Source: Christensenella timonensis (GTDB taxonomy: Bacteria > Bacillota > Clostridia > Christensenellales > Christensenellaceae). From it: a stretch of DNA of 64,000 bases. This document shows, in pieces, positions 41,599 to 49,762 of this stretch. Below the pieces are notes generated by a model that ran no database searches, was not told where the DNA came from, and saw nothing but the letters and a program-made list of their open reading frames with translations. Numbering within the stretch: position 1 is the stretch's first letter; every line of letters begins with the position of its first letter. The stretch covers positions 2,170,001-2,234,000 of the forward strand of contig NZ_FLKP01000002.1 in assembly GCF_900087015.1 (NCBI RefSeq), read 5' to 3'. A program made the position numbers and the translations under genes.

Positions 41599-42045
41599 AT
41601 GTTCAATGTTTCCAAATCGCCGTGGCTGCTGCATTATGACGGTTCCAGCTGTAACGGCTGCGATATCGAAGTGCTCGCCTGCCTGACCCCCGTCTACGAC
41701 GTGGAGCGGTTCGGCGTCATCAACACGGGGAATCCCAAGCATGCGGATATCTTCCTCATCACCGGCGGGATCAACGACCAAAACAAGCCCGTGGTCGAGC
41801 AGATCTATTCCCAGATGCCCTCGCCGAAGGTCGTCGTGGCGGTCGGCATCTGCGCGTGCAACGGCGGGATCTTCAAAGAATGTTATAATATCATCGGCGG
41901 AGTGGATACCACCATTCCCGTCGATATCTACGTCCCCGGGTGCGCCGCACGGCCGGAGGCCATCATCGACGGCGTCGTCAAGGCGGTCGCCCTGCTCGAT
42001 GAAAAGCGCAAGGCCATGCAGGACGAAGAAGAAAGGGAGGCGTGA
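41599..42045 (+). CDS. echC: Ech-type hydrogenase small subunit C (NuoB-like)
   Basis: A 148-aa small subunit binding the proximal [4Fe-4S] cluster. Cluster ligands are visible in GSSCNGCDIE (Cys18 and Cys21), GICACNGG near residue 90 and VPGCAARPE near 119. It passes electrons from ferredoxin-like EchF to the NiFe site in EchE. It is short, with only the N-terminal cluster domain, as in all group 4 hydrogenases. The C-terminal 20 residues are charged and variable. Confidence 0.94.
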   Translation: MFNVSKSPWLLHYDGSSCNGCDIEVLACLTPVYDVERFGVINTGNPKHADIFLITGGINDQNKPVVEQIYSQMPSPKVVVAVGICACNGGIFKECYNIIGGVDTTIPVDIYVPGCAARPEAIIDGVVKAVALLDEKRKAMQDEEEREA

Positions 42046-42046
42046 T

Positions 42047-42379
42047 ATGGAAAACAAGGTAGTAAAGATCGGGCCGGGCAGCCTCGTGTCCGACGTGCTG
42101 AATCTGAAATACGGCGGATACCGCCTGGTGCAGATCTGCGCCACAAAGGTAGAAGGCGGGTACGAGCTCACCTATTCCTTTGCCAAGGGGTACGACTTAA
42201 AGAATTTGCGCATGCACATCAGCCCGGGCACAGAGGTCATGAGCATCAGCAACATCTACGAACCCGCGTTTTTATACGAAAACGAAATCCACGACCTGTT
42301 CGGGATCCACATCAAGATGATCACCCTGGATTACGAGGGCAATCTCTACCGGATCAAGGACAAATCGCCTTTTAAATAG
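42047..42379 (+). CDS. echD: Ech-type hydrogenase subunit D (NuoC-like)
   Basis: A 110-aa hydrophilic subunit homologous to NuoC. The conserved NIYEPAFLYENEIHDLFGIHI near residue 65 and LDYEGNLYRIKDKSPFK at the C-terminus match the NuoC contact segment. GGGAGGCGTGAT lies directly upstream of the ATG at 42047, which rules out longer in-frame readings overlapping echC. It is probably structural, docking EchE to the membrane part. Confidence 0.9.
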   Translation: MENKVVKIGPGSLVSDVLNLKYGGYRLVQICATKVEGGYELTYSFAKGYDLKNLRMHISPGTEVMSISNIYEPAFLYENEIHDLFGIHIKMITLDYEGNLYRIKDKSPFK

Positions 42380-42395
42380 CAGGAGGAACAGCACA

Positions 42396-43475
42396 ATGCC
42401 TAAACGCAGCATCGTACCTTTCGGTCCCCAGCACCCAGTCCTGCCGGAACCGATCCACCTGGATCTTGTGCTTGAGGACGAAAAGGTCATAGAAGCGATC
42501 CCTTCCATCGGTTTTGTCCACAGGGGCCTTGAAAAGCTGGTGGAGAAAAAAGATTTCCAGGAATATGTATATGTAGCGGAGCGTATCTGCGGTATTTGCA
42601 GCTTTATGCACGGCATGGGCTACTGCGAATCCATCGAGCGCATCATGGAGCTGGAGCTCCCGCCCCGCGCAAAGTACCTGCGAACCATCTGGTGCGAAAT
42701 GTCCCGCATACACAGCCACCTTTTGTGGCTGGGACTGCTGGCGGACGCCTTCGGTTACGAGAGCCTGTTCATGCAGTCGTGGCGCGTGCGCGAGAAGATT
42801 CTCGATATGTTTGAATATTCGACGGGCGGCCGCGTCATCTTTTCCGTCAATAAGATCGGCGGGCAGCGCAAGGATATGGACGCAGGTATGCTAAAACAGT
42901 TCCTTGTCGTCTTTGACGATATCGAAGCAGAGCTAAAGCCTGTATGCCGCGCGTTTTTAGACGACTACGCCGTGGCCAGCCGCTTAAAGGGCGTGGGCTT
43001 CCTCACAAAGGAGCAGGCGCACGACTTAGGCGCCGTCGGCCCGTTCATGCGCGCGAGCGGCATTGCCCTCGATACGCGTAAGATGGGTTATGCGGCATAC
43101 CCGGACATCGATTTTGAGCCTATCACCAGCGACGTGGGCGACAGCTATGCGCGCTGCGACGTGCGCATCCGCGAGATATACCAGTCCATAGACATCATCC
43201 GCCAGGCAGCGGCAAAGATCCCGGACGGCGAGGTCGCCATCCCGATCAAAGGCATGCCGGACGGCGAATTCATGATGCGCGTCGAGCAGCCGCGCGGCGA
43301 GGCGATCTATTATTCCAAAGCCAACGGCACCAAGTTTTTGGAGCGCGTGCGCGTGCGCACCCCCACCTTCGCCAACCTGCCGGGGATGTTGGAAACACTG
43401 AAGGGCTGCCAGCTGGCGGACGTGCCTATCCTCATCCTGACGATCGACCCGTGCATCAGCTGCACCGAGAGGTAA
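42396..43475 (+). CDS. echE: Ech-type [NiFe] hydrogenase large subunit E (NuoD-like)
   Basis: A 359-aa catalytic subunit. Both NiFe-site motifs are intact: RICGICS (Cys65 and Cys68) and DPCISCTER (Cys353 and Cys356) at the extreme C-terminus. This makes it a true hydrogenase rather than a complex I subunit. The chain ends three residues after the last Cys, so there is no cleavable maturation extension. It reduces protons with electrons from ferredoxin or runs in reverse. AGGAGGAACAGCACA precedes the ATG. Confidence 0.95.
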   Translation: MPKRSIVPFGPQHPVLPEPIHLDLVLEDEKVIEAIPSIGFVHRGLEKLVEKKDFQEYVYVAERICGICSFMHGMGYCESIERIMELELPPRAKYLRTIWCEMSRIHSHLLWLGLLADAFGYESLFMQSWRVREKILDMFEYSTGGRVIFSVNKIGGQRKDMDAGMLKQFLVVFDDIEAELKPVCRAFLDDYAVASRLKGVGFLTKEQAHDLGAVGPFMRASGIALDTRKMGYAAYPDIDFEPITSDVGDSYARCDVRIREIYQSIDIIRQAAAKIPDGEVAIPIKGMPDGEFMMRVEQPRGEAIYYSKANGTKFLERVRVRTPTFANLPGMLETLKGCQLADVPILILTIDPCISCTER

Positions 43476-43481
43476 CGCAAT

Positions 43482-43871
43482 ATGAATATCATGAACTTCA
43501 CAAAAACCGTGATGCGCAATTTGTTCAGCAAGCCGGCAACGCGCAACTATCCCGCCGTGCCCCGCGTCTATCCGGAGCGTACGCGCGGCCAAATCAGCAT
43601 CGATATCGGCGACTGTATCTTCTGCGGGCTGTGCGCGAGGAAGTGTCCTACAGATGCTATTACAGTTGACCGGGCCCAGAAAAACTGGGCGATCGAGCGG
43701 TTTGGATGCATCCAGTGCGCAAGCTGCGTAGAGAGCTGCCCCAAAAAGTGCCTGCACATGCTGACGGCCTATCCGCAGCCCGCAGGCGAAAAATATGAAG
43801 ACAATTTCGCGCAGGGCGTTTCTGGAGCCGAGGAAGCAGCGCCGCAAAAAGAGCAAACGGAGGAAAAATAA
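43482..43871 (+). CDS. echF: Ech-type hydrogenase ferredoxin subunit F (NuoI-like)
   Basis: A 129-aa polyferredoxin-like subunit with two [4Fe-4S] motifs, CIFCGLCARKCP near residue 46 and CIQCASCVESCP near 77. It receives electrons from soluble ferredoxin, such as the one encoded at 19374-19544. The last 35 residues are acidic and variable. GAGAGGTAACGCAAT precedes the ATG. It closes the echABCDEF set and is followed after 2 nt by hypA. Confidence 0.93.
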   Translation: MNIMNFTKTVMRNLFSKPATRNYPAVPRVYPERTRGQISIDIGDCIFCGLCARKCPTDAITVDRAQKNWAIERFGCIQCASCVESCPKKCLHMLTAYPQPAGEKYEDNFAQGVSGAEEAAPQKEQTEEK

Positions 43872-43873
43872 AT

Positions 43874-44215
43874 ATGCACGAATACCATGAAGCGATCCAT
43901 ATCATAGAACATGCCGTAGACGAGGCAAAAGCAAAAGGATATCAAAAAGTAACGAAGATCAACCTGGTAATCGGCGAGAGCTCCGGGTTTTCCGGCGACA
44001 GCATCGCCATGCACTTTGAAGAGGCCGCGCAGGGCTCGATCTGCGAGGGCGCGGAAATTTCCGTCCGTCCCGTCAAGGCCATGCTGCGCTGCCCCAACTG
44101 CCACGAGCTTTTTGTGCGCAAACCCTTCCATTTCGAGTGCCCGCACTGCAACACACAGGGCGAGCCCAGTGAGATCGGCAAGGAAATGGCGATCGACAGC
44201 ATTGAAGGAGAATAG
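43874..44215 (+). CDS. hypA: Hydrogenase nickel incorporation protein HypA
   Basis: A 113-aa nickel chaperone for [NiFe] hydrogenase maturation. The N-terminal MHEYHEA supplies His2, the nickel ligand. The zinc site is formed by LRCPNCHE and FECPHCNT (two CxxC pairs) in the C-terminal half. Normally it works with the GTPase HypB, which is not encoded in this cluster. It lies immediately after echF. Confidence 0.93.
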   Translation: MHEYHEAIHIIEHAVDEAKAKGYQKVTKINLVIGESSGFSGDSIAMHFEEAAQGSICEGAEISVRPVKAMLRCPNCHELFVRKPFHFECPHCNTQGEPSEIGKEMAIDSIEGE

Positions 44216-44218
44216 TAT

Positions 44219-46459
44219 ATGACGCTTGGGATCACGGTGCTCGGTATGGTACAGGGCATCGGGTTTCGCCCGTTCGTTGCGCGGCTGGCAAAGCAGCTCC
44301 ATATCACAGGCAGCGTGCGCAACAGCGGCGGTATCGTAAAAATCATTGCAACGGCGCAAAAGGAGGCGATGGACAGCTTTGTCCATCGCCTCCAGTCACA
44401 AGCGCCGTCCTTTGCACAGGTGATCAGCGTCACATGCATCCCCCTGCCCGAGCAGGCTTTCGATACGTTCCGTATCGTCAAAAGCGATGCGGATGCGGCG
44501 CAAACGCCGCTTGTCCCCGCAGACCTGCCCATGTGCGAAAAATGCCATGCAGAGCTTAGCGACCCGCAAAACCGGCGCTACCGTTATCCGTTCACCAGCT
44601 GTACCGCCTGCGGCCCGCGCTACAGCATCATCAAAGACCTGCCGTACGACCGCGAAACGACCACGATGGCGGATTTCCCCATGTGTCCTGCCTGCGCGGA
44701 GGAATATACCGGCGATACGCGCAGGAAACACGCCCAGACGATCTCCTGCCACGACTGCGGCCCGCAGCTTATCTTGCGCGATGAAACAGGCGCATACGAA
44801 AAAGAGGCCGCCCTTACGCGCGCGGCCGATCTCTTAAACAGCGGCGCGTTGCTTGCCGTAAAGGGGATCGGCGGCTACCAGTTTGCCTGCCTGCCCACAA
44901 GCGAAAAGGCGGTCAGGCGCCTGCGCCGGTTAAAGCAGCGCGATCAAAAGCCCTTTGCCGTGATGTTTGCGGATATCGGCTCCATCCGCGGCATGTGCCA
45001 TGTAAGCGCGGACGAGCAGGCGCTTCTTTTGTCCCCTGCCCGCCCCATCGTACTGCTTGACAAGACAAAGGAAATGTTTTGTGATCCGGTCAGCGGCGAC
45101 AGCCGCAAGCTCGGCGCTTTTTTGCCGTACACGCCTTTGCACCAGCTCCTAACCGATGCCTGCGGCCCGCTCGTCATGACGAGCGGCAACATCTCTTCGC
45201 TGCCCATTATCACGCGGGATAAGGATATGTTGTCGCTGTCCTCGCCTTACCTGGATGGCGTACTTTACAACACCCGCGAAATACGCGTCCCGCTGGACGA
45301 TTCCGTGGCGCGCGTCGCCTGCGGAAAGGCGCAGCTGGTGCGGCGCAGCCGGGGCTATGTCCCCCTTCCTGTTTTATTGCCGGATGCGCTGCCGTCCCCT
45401 GTTTTTGCGGCGGGCGGAGACCTAAAGGCTTGCTTTTGCCTCGCAGCGGGCGAGCGGGCGTACCTCAGCCAATACCTGGGCGATATGGAACAATACGGCG
45501 TGCAGCAAAACTACCGCGACAGCTTTGCGCACATGGAGGATTTGTTTTCCATACGGCCGCAGAAAATCGTGTGCGACCTGCATCCCGCCTACCATTCCGC
45601 CGCCATCGCGCAAAAAATGGCGGAAGAGCGGAATATCCCGCTTGTATATGTACAGCACCACCATGCGCATATCCTGTCTGTCATGGCGGAGCACAGCCTT
45701 TCCTCGTGCATCGGCGTAGCCTTCGACGGCACGGGCTGCGGTACGGACGGCAGCGTGTGGGGCGGCGAATTCCTGCTTTGCCGGGCGGATACCATGCATC
45801 GTGCGGGATATCTTGCGCCCATTGCGCTCACAGGCGGCGATCCAATCGCGCAGGACGCCGGGCTCAACGCCCTCTGCCACCTGCACGCCTGCGGCCTTTC
45901 CAGCGCGGACAGCCGCTTTGGAACGGTCGGCAGCGCGCTCCGCTCCCAGGCCAATCTTTCCCAAAGCTCCAGTATGGGGCGCTTGTTCGATGCAGTGAGC
46001 GCGCTCCTTGACCTCAAATGTTATAATAGTTATGAAGGCGAATGTGCCATTGCCCTTGAAAATTGCGCGCATGCGGCACAGCAGCAAGGCATTGCGCCCT
46101 ACCCGCTTCCCTTGGGCTTTGTGGAAAAAGGCGGCGCATTTATCATAGACCGCCTGCCGCTCATCCGCGCGCTGGCGCTCGCCCGTCCCAATGCAGACGT
46201 CCGCGCGCTTGCGCTCGGCTTCCATCAGGCCGTGGCCGCTGTGACGCTCGATGTCTGCCGCGCGATCCGTGCCGGTACGCGCGAAAACCGCGTCGCGCTT
46301 TCGGGCGGCGTGTTCGCAAACGAGCTTCTTTTAAAGCAGTGCGTTTCCCTGCTCGGGCAGGACGGCTTTTCAGTATACATCAATTCCGCCGTTCCATGTA
46401 ACGACGGTGGGATATCGCTTGGGCAGGCATATTTTGCCGCCCTGAACAAAGAACAGTAA
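44219..46459 (+). CDS. hypF: Carbamoyltransferase HypF
   Basis: A 746-aa enzyme starting synthesis of the Fe-cyanide ligands by making a carbamoyl adenylate from carbamoyl phosphate. Domains in order: acylphosphatase (GMVQGIGFRPFVARL, residues 8-22), tandem zinc fingers (CEKCHAEL, CTACGPRYS, CPACAEEY, CHDCGPQL, about residues 100-182), a YrdC-like domain (about 200-380, with VKGIGGYQFACLP) and a Kae1-like domain with metal-binding HHHAHILSVMAEH near 480 and AFDGTGCGTDGSVWGGEF near 502. GAAGGAGAATAGTAT precedes the ATG. Confidence 0.95.
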   Translation: MTLGITVLGMVQGIGFRPFVARLAKQLHITGSVRNSGGIVKIIATAQKEAMDSFVHRLQSQAPSFAQVISVTCIPLPEQAFDTFRIVKSDADAAQTPLVPADLPMCEKCHAELSDPQNRRYRYPFTSCTACGPRYSIIKDLPYDRETTTMADFPMCPACAEEYTGDTRRKHAQTISCHDCGPQLILRDETGAYEKEAALTRAADLLNSGALLAVKGIGGYQFACLPTSEKAVRRLRRLKQRDQKPFAVMFADIGSIRGMCHVSADEQALLLSPARPIVLLDKTKEMFCDPVSGDSRKLGAFLPYTPLHQLLTDACGPLVMTSGNISSLPIITRDKDMLSLSSPYLDGVLYNTREIRVPLDDSVARVACGKAQLVRRSRGYVPLPVLLPDALPSPVFAAGGDLKACFCLAAGERAYLSQYLGDMEQYGVQQNYRDSFAHMEDLFSIRPQKIVCDLHPAYHSAAIAQKMAEERNIPLVYVQHHHAHILSVMAEHSLSSCIGVAFDGTGCGTDGSVWGGEFLLCRADTMHRAGYLAPIALTGGDPIAQDAGLNALCHLHACGLSSADSRFGTVGSALRSQANLSQSSSMGRLFDAVSALLDLKCYNSYEGECAIALENCAHAAQQQGIAPYPLPLGFVEKGGAFIIDRLPLIRALALARPNADVRALALGFHQAVAAVTLDVCRAIRAGTRENRVALSGGVFANELLLKQCVSLLGQDGFSVYINSAVPCNDGGISLGQAYFAALNKEQ

Positions 46460-46471
46460 GGGGAGATTTTT

Positions 46472-46684
46472 ATGTGCGTTGCCACCTCCGGCAAGGTCGT
46501 TTCCGTAGAAGGGACGACCGCCACAGTGGATTTTCACGGTAACCTGGTCAAAGCGCGCGCCGGGCTTGTCGAAGCAAAGCCGGGCGACTATGTGTTGGTG
46601 CATGCGGGCTGTATCCTGCAAAAGCTGAAGCAGGAGGAGCACCAATCCCTGGAGGAATTGTTTGCGGAGATCGAAAACCTATGA
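46472..46684 (+). CDS. hypC: HypC/HypG family hydrogenase assembly chaperone
   Basis: A 70-aa chaperone that holds the Fe(CN)2CO unit with HypD and delivers it to the large subunit. The essential Cys2 is present (MCVATSGKV), followed by VDFHGNLVKARAGLV and PGDYVLVHAGCILQKL, typical of the OB-fold family. AAGGGGAGATTTTT precedes the ATG. The stop overlaps hypD (ATGA). Confidence 0.95.
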   Translation: MCVATSGKVVSVEGTTATVDFHGNLVKARAGLVEAKPGDYVLVHAGCILQKLKQEEHQSLEELFAEIENL

Positions 46685-47721
46685 CCAGCCTAGACGAGAT
46701 CAAACGCTTTTTAAAAGAATACGACGGGCCGCCTATGCGCCTGATGGAGGTGTGCGGCACGCATACCGCCCAGATCGCAAGGAACGGCATCCCGGGCATG
46801 CTGTCTGAAAAGATCCGCCTGGTCTCCGGCCCGGGCTGCCCTGTGTGCGTCACCGTCACAGACTACATCGACCGTTTGGTTTCATTGACGCGAAAACCGG
46901 GATATGCGGTCGTTTCCTTTGGGGATATGCTGCGCGTGCCCGGAACGCGCGAAAGCCTCAGCGACGCGCGCGCGGACGGCGGGGACGTCCGTATGGTCTA
47001 CGCTCCCGCCGATATGCTCGTCCTTGCACAAAGCGAACCGGATACCACCTTCGTGTTCGCCGCCGTCGGTTTTGAAACGACGACACCTGCTTACGCCCTG
47101 CTCCTTGAGGAAGCGGAAAAGCGGGGCATATCCAACATCCGCCTGCTCACTGCCCTCAAGACGATGCCCGCGGCGGTCGGTTGGGTGTGCCGCCAGTCCG
47201 GCTCCATCGACGGCTTTTTGGCGCCCGGCCACGTCAGTGTCATCACAGGCAGCGACGCATTCAACGCCCTGTCACAGGCATACCGCATCCCCTTTGCCGT
47301 CGCGGGGTTTGAGGGCGCAAGCCTGCTCGCGTCGATCTATGCGTTGGTCATCCGCCGCGGCAGGCCCGGCGTTTTGAACCTCTACCCTTCCGTCGTCACG
47401 GCGCACGGCAACCGGAAGGCACAGGAGGTCACTGCAAAATATTTTGCGCCATGCGACGCTGCGTGGCGCGGCATGGGCCTCATACCCGCTTCCGGCATGA
47501 AGCTCAGGGAAGCATATATGCACTACGACGCGGGCAGCGCAGGCCTTACCCTCGACCATACCAATGCGCAGTGCCATTGCGCACAGGTACTGACGGGGAA
47601 GATCCTTCCCTCCCAGTGCCCTTCGTTCGCCGCCACGTGCAGCCCGCAGGCCCCATTGGGCGCTTGTATGGTTTCTTCCGAAGGCAGCTGTTACCAATAC
47701 TTTATCAACCACAGGGGATAG
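46681..47721 (+). CDS. hypD: Hydrogenase formation protein HypD
   Basis: A 346-aa [4Fe-4S] scaffold protein for Fe(CN)2CO assembly. Conserved Cys motifs are MEVCGTHTAQIA near residue 22, GPGCPVCVT near 56 and the C-terminal cluster site (CHCAQVLTGK, QCPSFAATCSPQAPLGACM). PGHVSVITGS lies between them. It is translationally coupled to hypC and followed after 6 nt by hypE. Confidence 0.95.
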   Translation: MTSLDEIKRFLKEYDGPPMRLMEVCGTHTAQIARNGIPGMLSEKIRLVSGPGCPVCVTVTDYIDRLVSLTRKPGYAVVSFGDMLRVPGTRESLSDARADGGDVRMVYAPADMLVLAQSEPDTTFVFAAVGFETTTPAYALLLEEAEKRGISNIRLLTALKTMPAAVGWVCRQSGSIDGFLAPGHVSVITGSDAFNALSQAYRIPFAVAGFEGASLLASIYALVIRRGRPGVLNLYPSVVTAHGNRKAQEVTAKYFAPCDAAWRGMGLIPASGMKLREAYMHYDAGSAGLTLDHTNAQCHCAQVLTGKILPSQCPSFAATCSPQAPLGACMVSSEGSCYQYFINHRG

Positions 47722-47727
47722 ATACTT

Positions 47728-48714
47728 ATGAAGATCACAATGGCTCACGGCAGCGGAGGGCAGGCGACTTCCCGGCTGATCGATGAGGTTTTCGCAAAAA
47801 CATTTGACGATCCGGTGCTTTCGCGCATGGAAGATTCCGCCGTCGTACCCGGCGCGGGGCGCCTCGCGCTCACCACGGACAGCTTTGTCGTTGACCCGCT
47901 CTTTTTTCCCGGCGGCGATATCGGCAGGCTGTGTATATGCGGCACGGTGAACGACCTGCTGATGAGCGGCGCACAGCCAAAATACCTGACCTGCGGCTTC
48001 ATCTTAGAGCAGGGCCTGGAAACCGGGGACCTGCAAAAAATCGTATGCTCCATGGCGGATACCGCGCGGGAAGCCGGCGTTGGGATCGTCGCGGGGGATA
48101 CCAAGGTCGTCGAAGGCAAAGGCGGCCTGTATATTAACACCGCGGGCGTCGGCTTTGTACGCGACGGCGTGGATATCAGCGCGGCAAATTGCCGTGAAGG
48201 CGATGTAATCCTGCTGTCCGGCAACTTAGGCGACCATCACGCGGCCATTTTCAGCGTGCGGATGAATATCGAAAACTCCATCGCCAGCGACTGCGCCCCC
48301 CTGGGCGGCATGGTAGCGGGGCTGCTGGAGCAAGATATCCGGGTAAGGGCCATGCGCGACGTGACGCGCGGCGGGCTTGCCACCGTGCTCAATGAATTTG
48401 CCCGCGCTTCGCGCTGCTGCATCGAGCTCAACGAAACGGACATCCCCATTTCGGACGAGGTGCTCGCGTTTTGCGGCATACTGGGCCTTGATCCTTACAC
48501 CATGGGCAACGAAGGAAAGATGGTCGCCGTGGTAGCAAAAGAAGACGCGGCACAGGCGCTTGCAGTGATGCGCAGCAGCAAATACGGCGAAAATGCCCAA
48601 ATCATCGGCACTGTGACACGCGAAAAGGACGCGCCCGTCCTGCTGCATACTTCGCTTGGCGGCACGCGCGTGCTTTACGGGCTGGCCGGCGAAGGCTTGC
48701 CGCGCATTTGCTAA
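47728..48714 (+). CDS. hypE: Hydrogenase expression/formation protein HypE
   Basis: A 328-aa PurM/AIR-synthetase-fold enzyme that dehydrates the HypF-delivered carbamoyl group to a thiocyanate on its C-terminal Cys. AHGSGGQATSRLIDEVF is at the N-terminus, GTVNDLLMSGAQPKYLTCG near 73 and DVTRGGLATVLNEFA near 212. The protein ends in GLPRIC, so the terminal catalytic Cys is present. GGGGATAGATACTT precedes the ATG. It is the last hyp gene. Confidence 0.95.
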   Translation: MKITMAHGSGGQATSRLIDEVFAKTFDDPVLSRMEDSAVVPGAGRLALTTDSFVVDPLFFPGGDIGRLCICGTVNDLLMSGAQPKYLTCGFILEQGLETGDLQKIVCSMADTAREAGVGIVAGDTKVVEGKGGLYINTAGVGFVRDGVDISAANCREGDVILLSGNLGDHHAAIFSVRMNIENSIASDCAPLGGMVAGLLEQDIRVRAMRDVTRGGLATVLNEFARASRCCIELNETDIPISDEVLAFCGILGLDPYTMGNEGKMVAVVAKEDAAQALAVMRSSKYGENAQIIGTVTREKDAPVLLHTSLGGTRVLYGLAGEGLPRIC

Positions 48715-48733
48715 AATGAACGATTGTTCATTT
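48714..48733. promoter_or_regulatory. Inverted repeat between hypE and the methyltransferase gene
   Basis: AAATGAAC-GATT-GTTCATTT, 8-bp arms starting at the last base of the hypE stop codon. It lacks a T run and looks more like a TetR-type operator than a terminator; no such regulator is nearby. Confidence 0.4.
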
Positions 48734-48755
48734 AAAACGGACATGGGAGGCATAC

Positions 48756-49391
48756 ATGCAGACTAGGACGCAAATACAGAATTTTTTTGACAGGCTTGCC
48801 GATACGTGGGACGAGTATAACTGCGCCAACAGCGAGAAACTCCGCTCCATGCTCGCCGTAGCCGGACTGCCCCGCCACGCGCGCATCTTAGACGTCGGCT
48901 GCGGCACGGGCATCCTGTTCCCCTATTTGCTGGAGCATTGCCCAAAGCGAGTCGATGCGATCGACCTCTCGGCGCGCATGGCGGAAATTGCCCAAAGAAA
49001 AAACATGGATGAACGGATCCATGTCCGCCACGCAGATTTTTATGACCTTAACGAAGGTTCACGCTACGATGCGGCGGTCATCTATAACGCCTACCCTCAT
49101 TTCCTTGAAAAGGCCCTGTTCGCCGAAAAACTGTTCCGCCTGCTTGTCCCCGGCGGGCGCTTTATCCTCATGCACGGCAGCGGGCGCAAAAAAATCAACA
49201 GCGTACACCACGGCCGCGATGCATCTGTTGTTTCGGTTCCCCTGCGCTCCTGCGCGGAGGAAGCCCGGCACTTAAGCCGCTATTTTGAAATTGATATCCG
49301 TGTCGATACCGACGATTGTTATATCCTGTCCGGCCTCTCTAAGGAAAGCGCTTCCGTCCTGCACTTAGGCGTGCTGGAGGGCAACGCTTAG
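48756..49391 (+). CDS. Class I SAM-dependent methyltransferase
   Basis: A 211-aa Rossmann methyltransferase. Motif I is ILDVGCGTGILFPYLLE near residue 46, the acidic SAM-ribose residue is in VDAIDLSARMAEIA near 69, and motif IV/V is YDAAVIYNAYPHFLEK. The N-terminus FFDRLADTWDEY resembles UbiE-like and corrinoid- or arsenite-associated enzymes. The substrate is unknown. GGGAGGCATAC precedes the ATG. It may be read through from the hyp genes or controlled at the inverted repeat just upstream. Confidence 0.85.
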   Translation: MQTRTQIQNFFDRLADTWDEYNCANSEKLRSMLAVAGLPRHARILDVGCGTGILFPYLLEHCPKRVDAIDLSARMAEIAQRKNMDERIHVRHADFYDLNEGSRYDAAVIYNAYPHFLEKALFAEKLFRLLVPGGRFILMHGSGRKKINSVHHGRDASVVSVPLRSCAEEARHLSRYFEIDIRVDTDDCYILSGLSKESASVLHLGVLEGNA

Positions 49392-49403
49392 GCGTGATCC
49401 CGC

Positions 49404-49544
49404 CTATTTTTCTTCCTTGACATCGCCGTCCGGCCATACATATATTATTTTATTGCATTTAGGACAAATATATACTTTGGTGGCATTGATTGATTTCTTT
49501 GATGCCCGCTCATACATTGTCGTTCCACATTTACTGCACTTCAC
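49404..49544 (-). CDS. 46-aa zinc-ribbon protein
   Basis: A very small ORF starting with GTG at 49544, preceded by TTGGAGGAAGTATGGC with GGAGG at 9-nt spacing. The protein MKCSKCGTTMYE...VYICPKCNKIIYVW has two CxxC pairs about 24 residues apart, a compact zinc ribbon with a charged tail. An ATG six bases upstream is out of frame and hits a stop at once. The function is unknown; such proteins are common as small regulators or accessory factors. It ends 13 nt from the convergent methyltransferase gene. Confidence 0.7.
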   Translation of the reverse strand: MKCSKCGTTMYERASKKSINATKVYICPKCNKIIYVWPDGDVKEEK

Positions 49545-49676
49545 GCCATACTTCCTCCAAACAGTATTATACCATATTTCATGTTGAAAAAAAGGTCAAG
49601 CGGAATAAAAAAATCGCCGTATCAGGGCATTTTTTTTGTTATATATTAAATATTGGCCGAAATCTGCCGCATAACC

Positions 49677-49705
49677 TTGATACAATTTAATCTTAGTCAT
49701 ATAAT
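49677..49705 (+). promoter_or_regulatory. Promoter of the Gfo/Idh/MocA oxidoreductase gene
   Basis: TTGATA (49677-49682), 17-nt spacer, perfect TATAAT (49700-49705), giving a leader of about 50 nt. Confidence 0.85.
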
Positions 49706-49762
49706 GGATATAACAAATTGCAAAGCACTTTAGAATATCTGCAGAAAGAAAGGACATTTATT

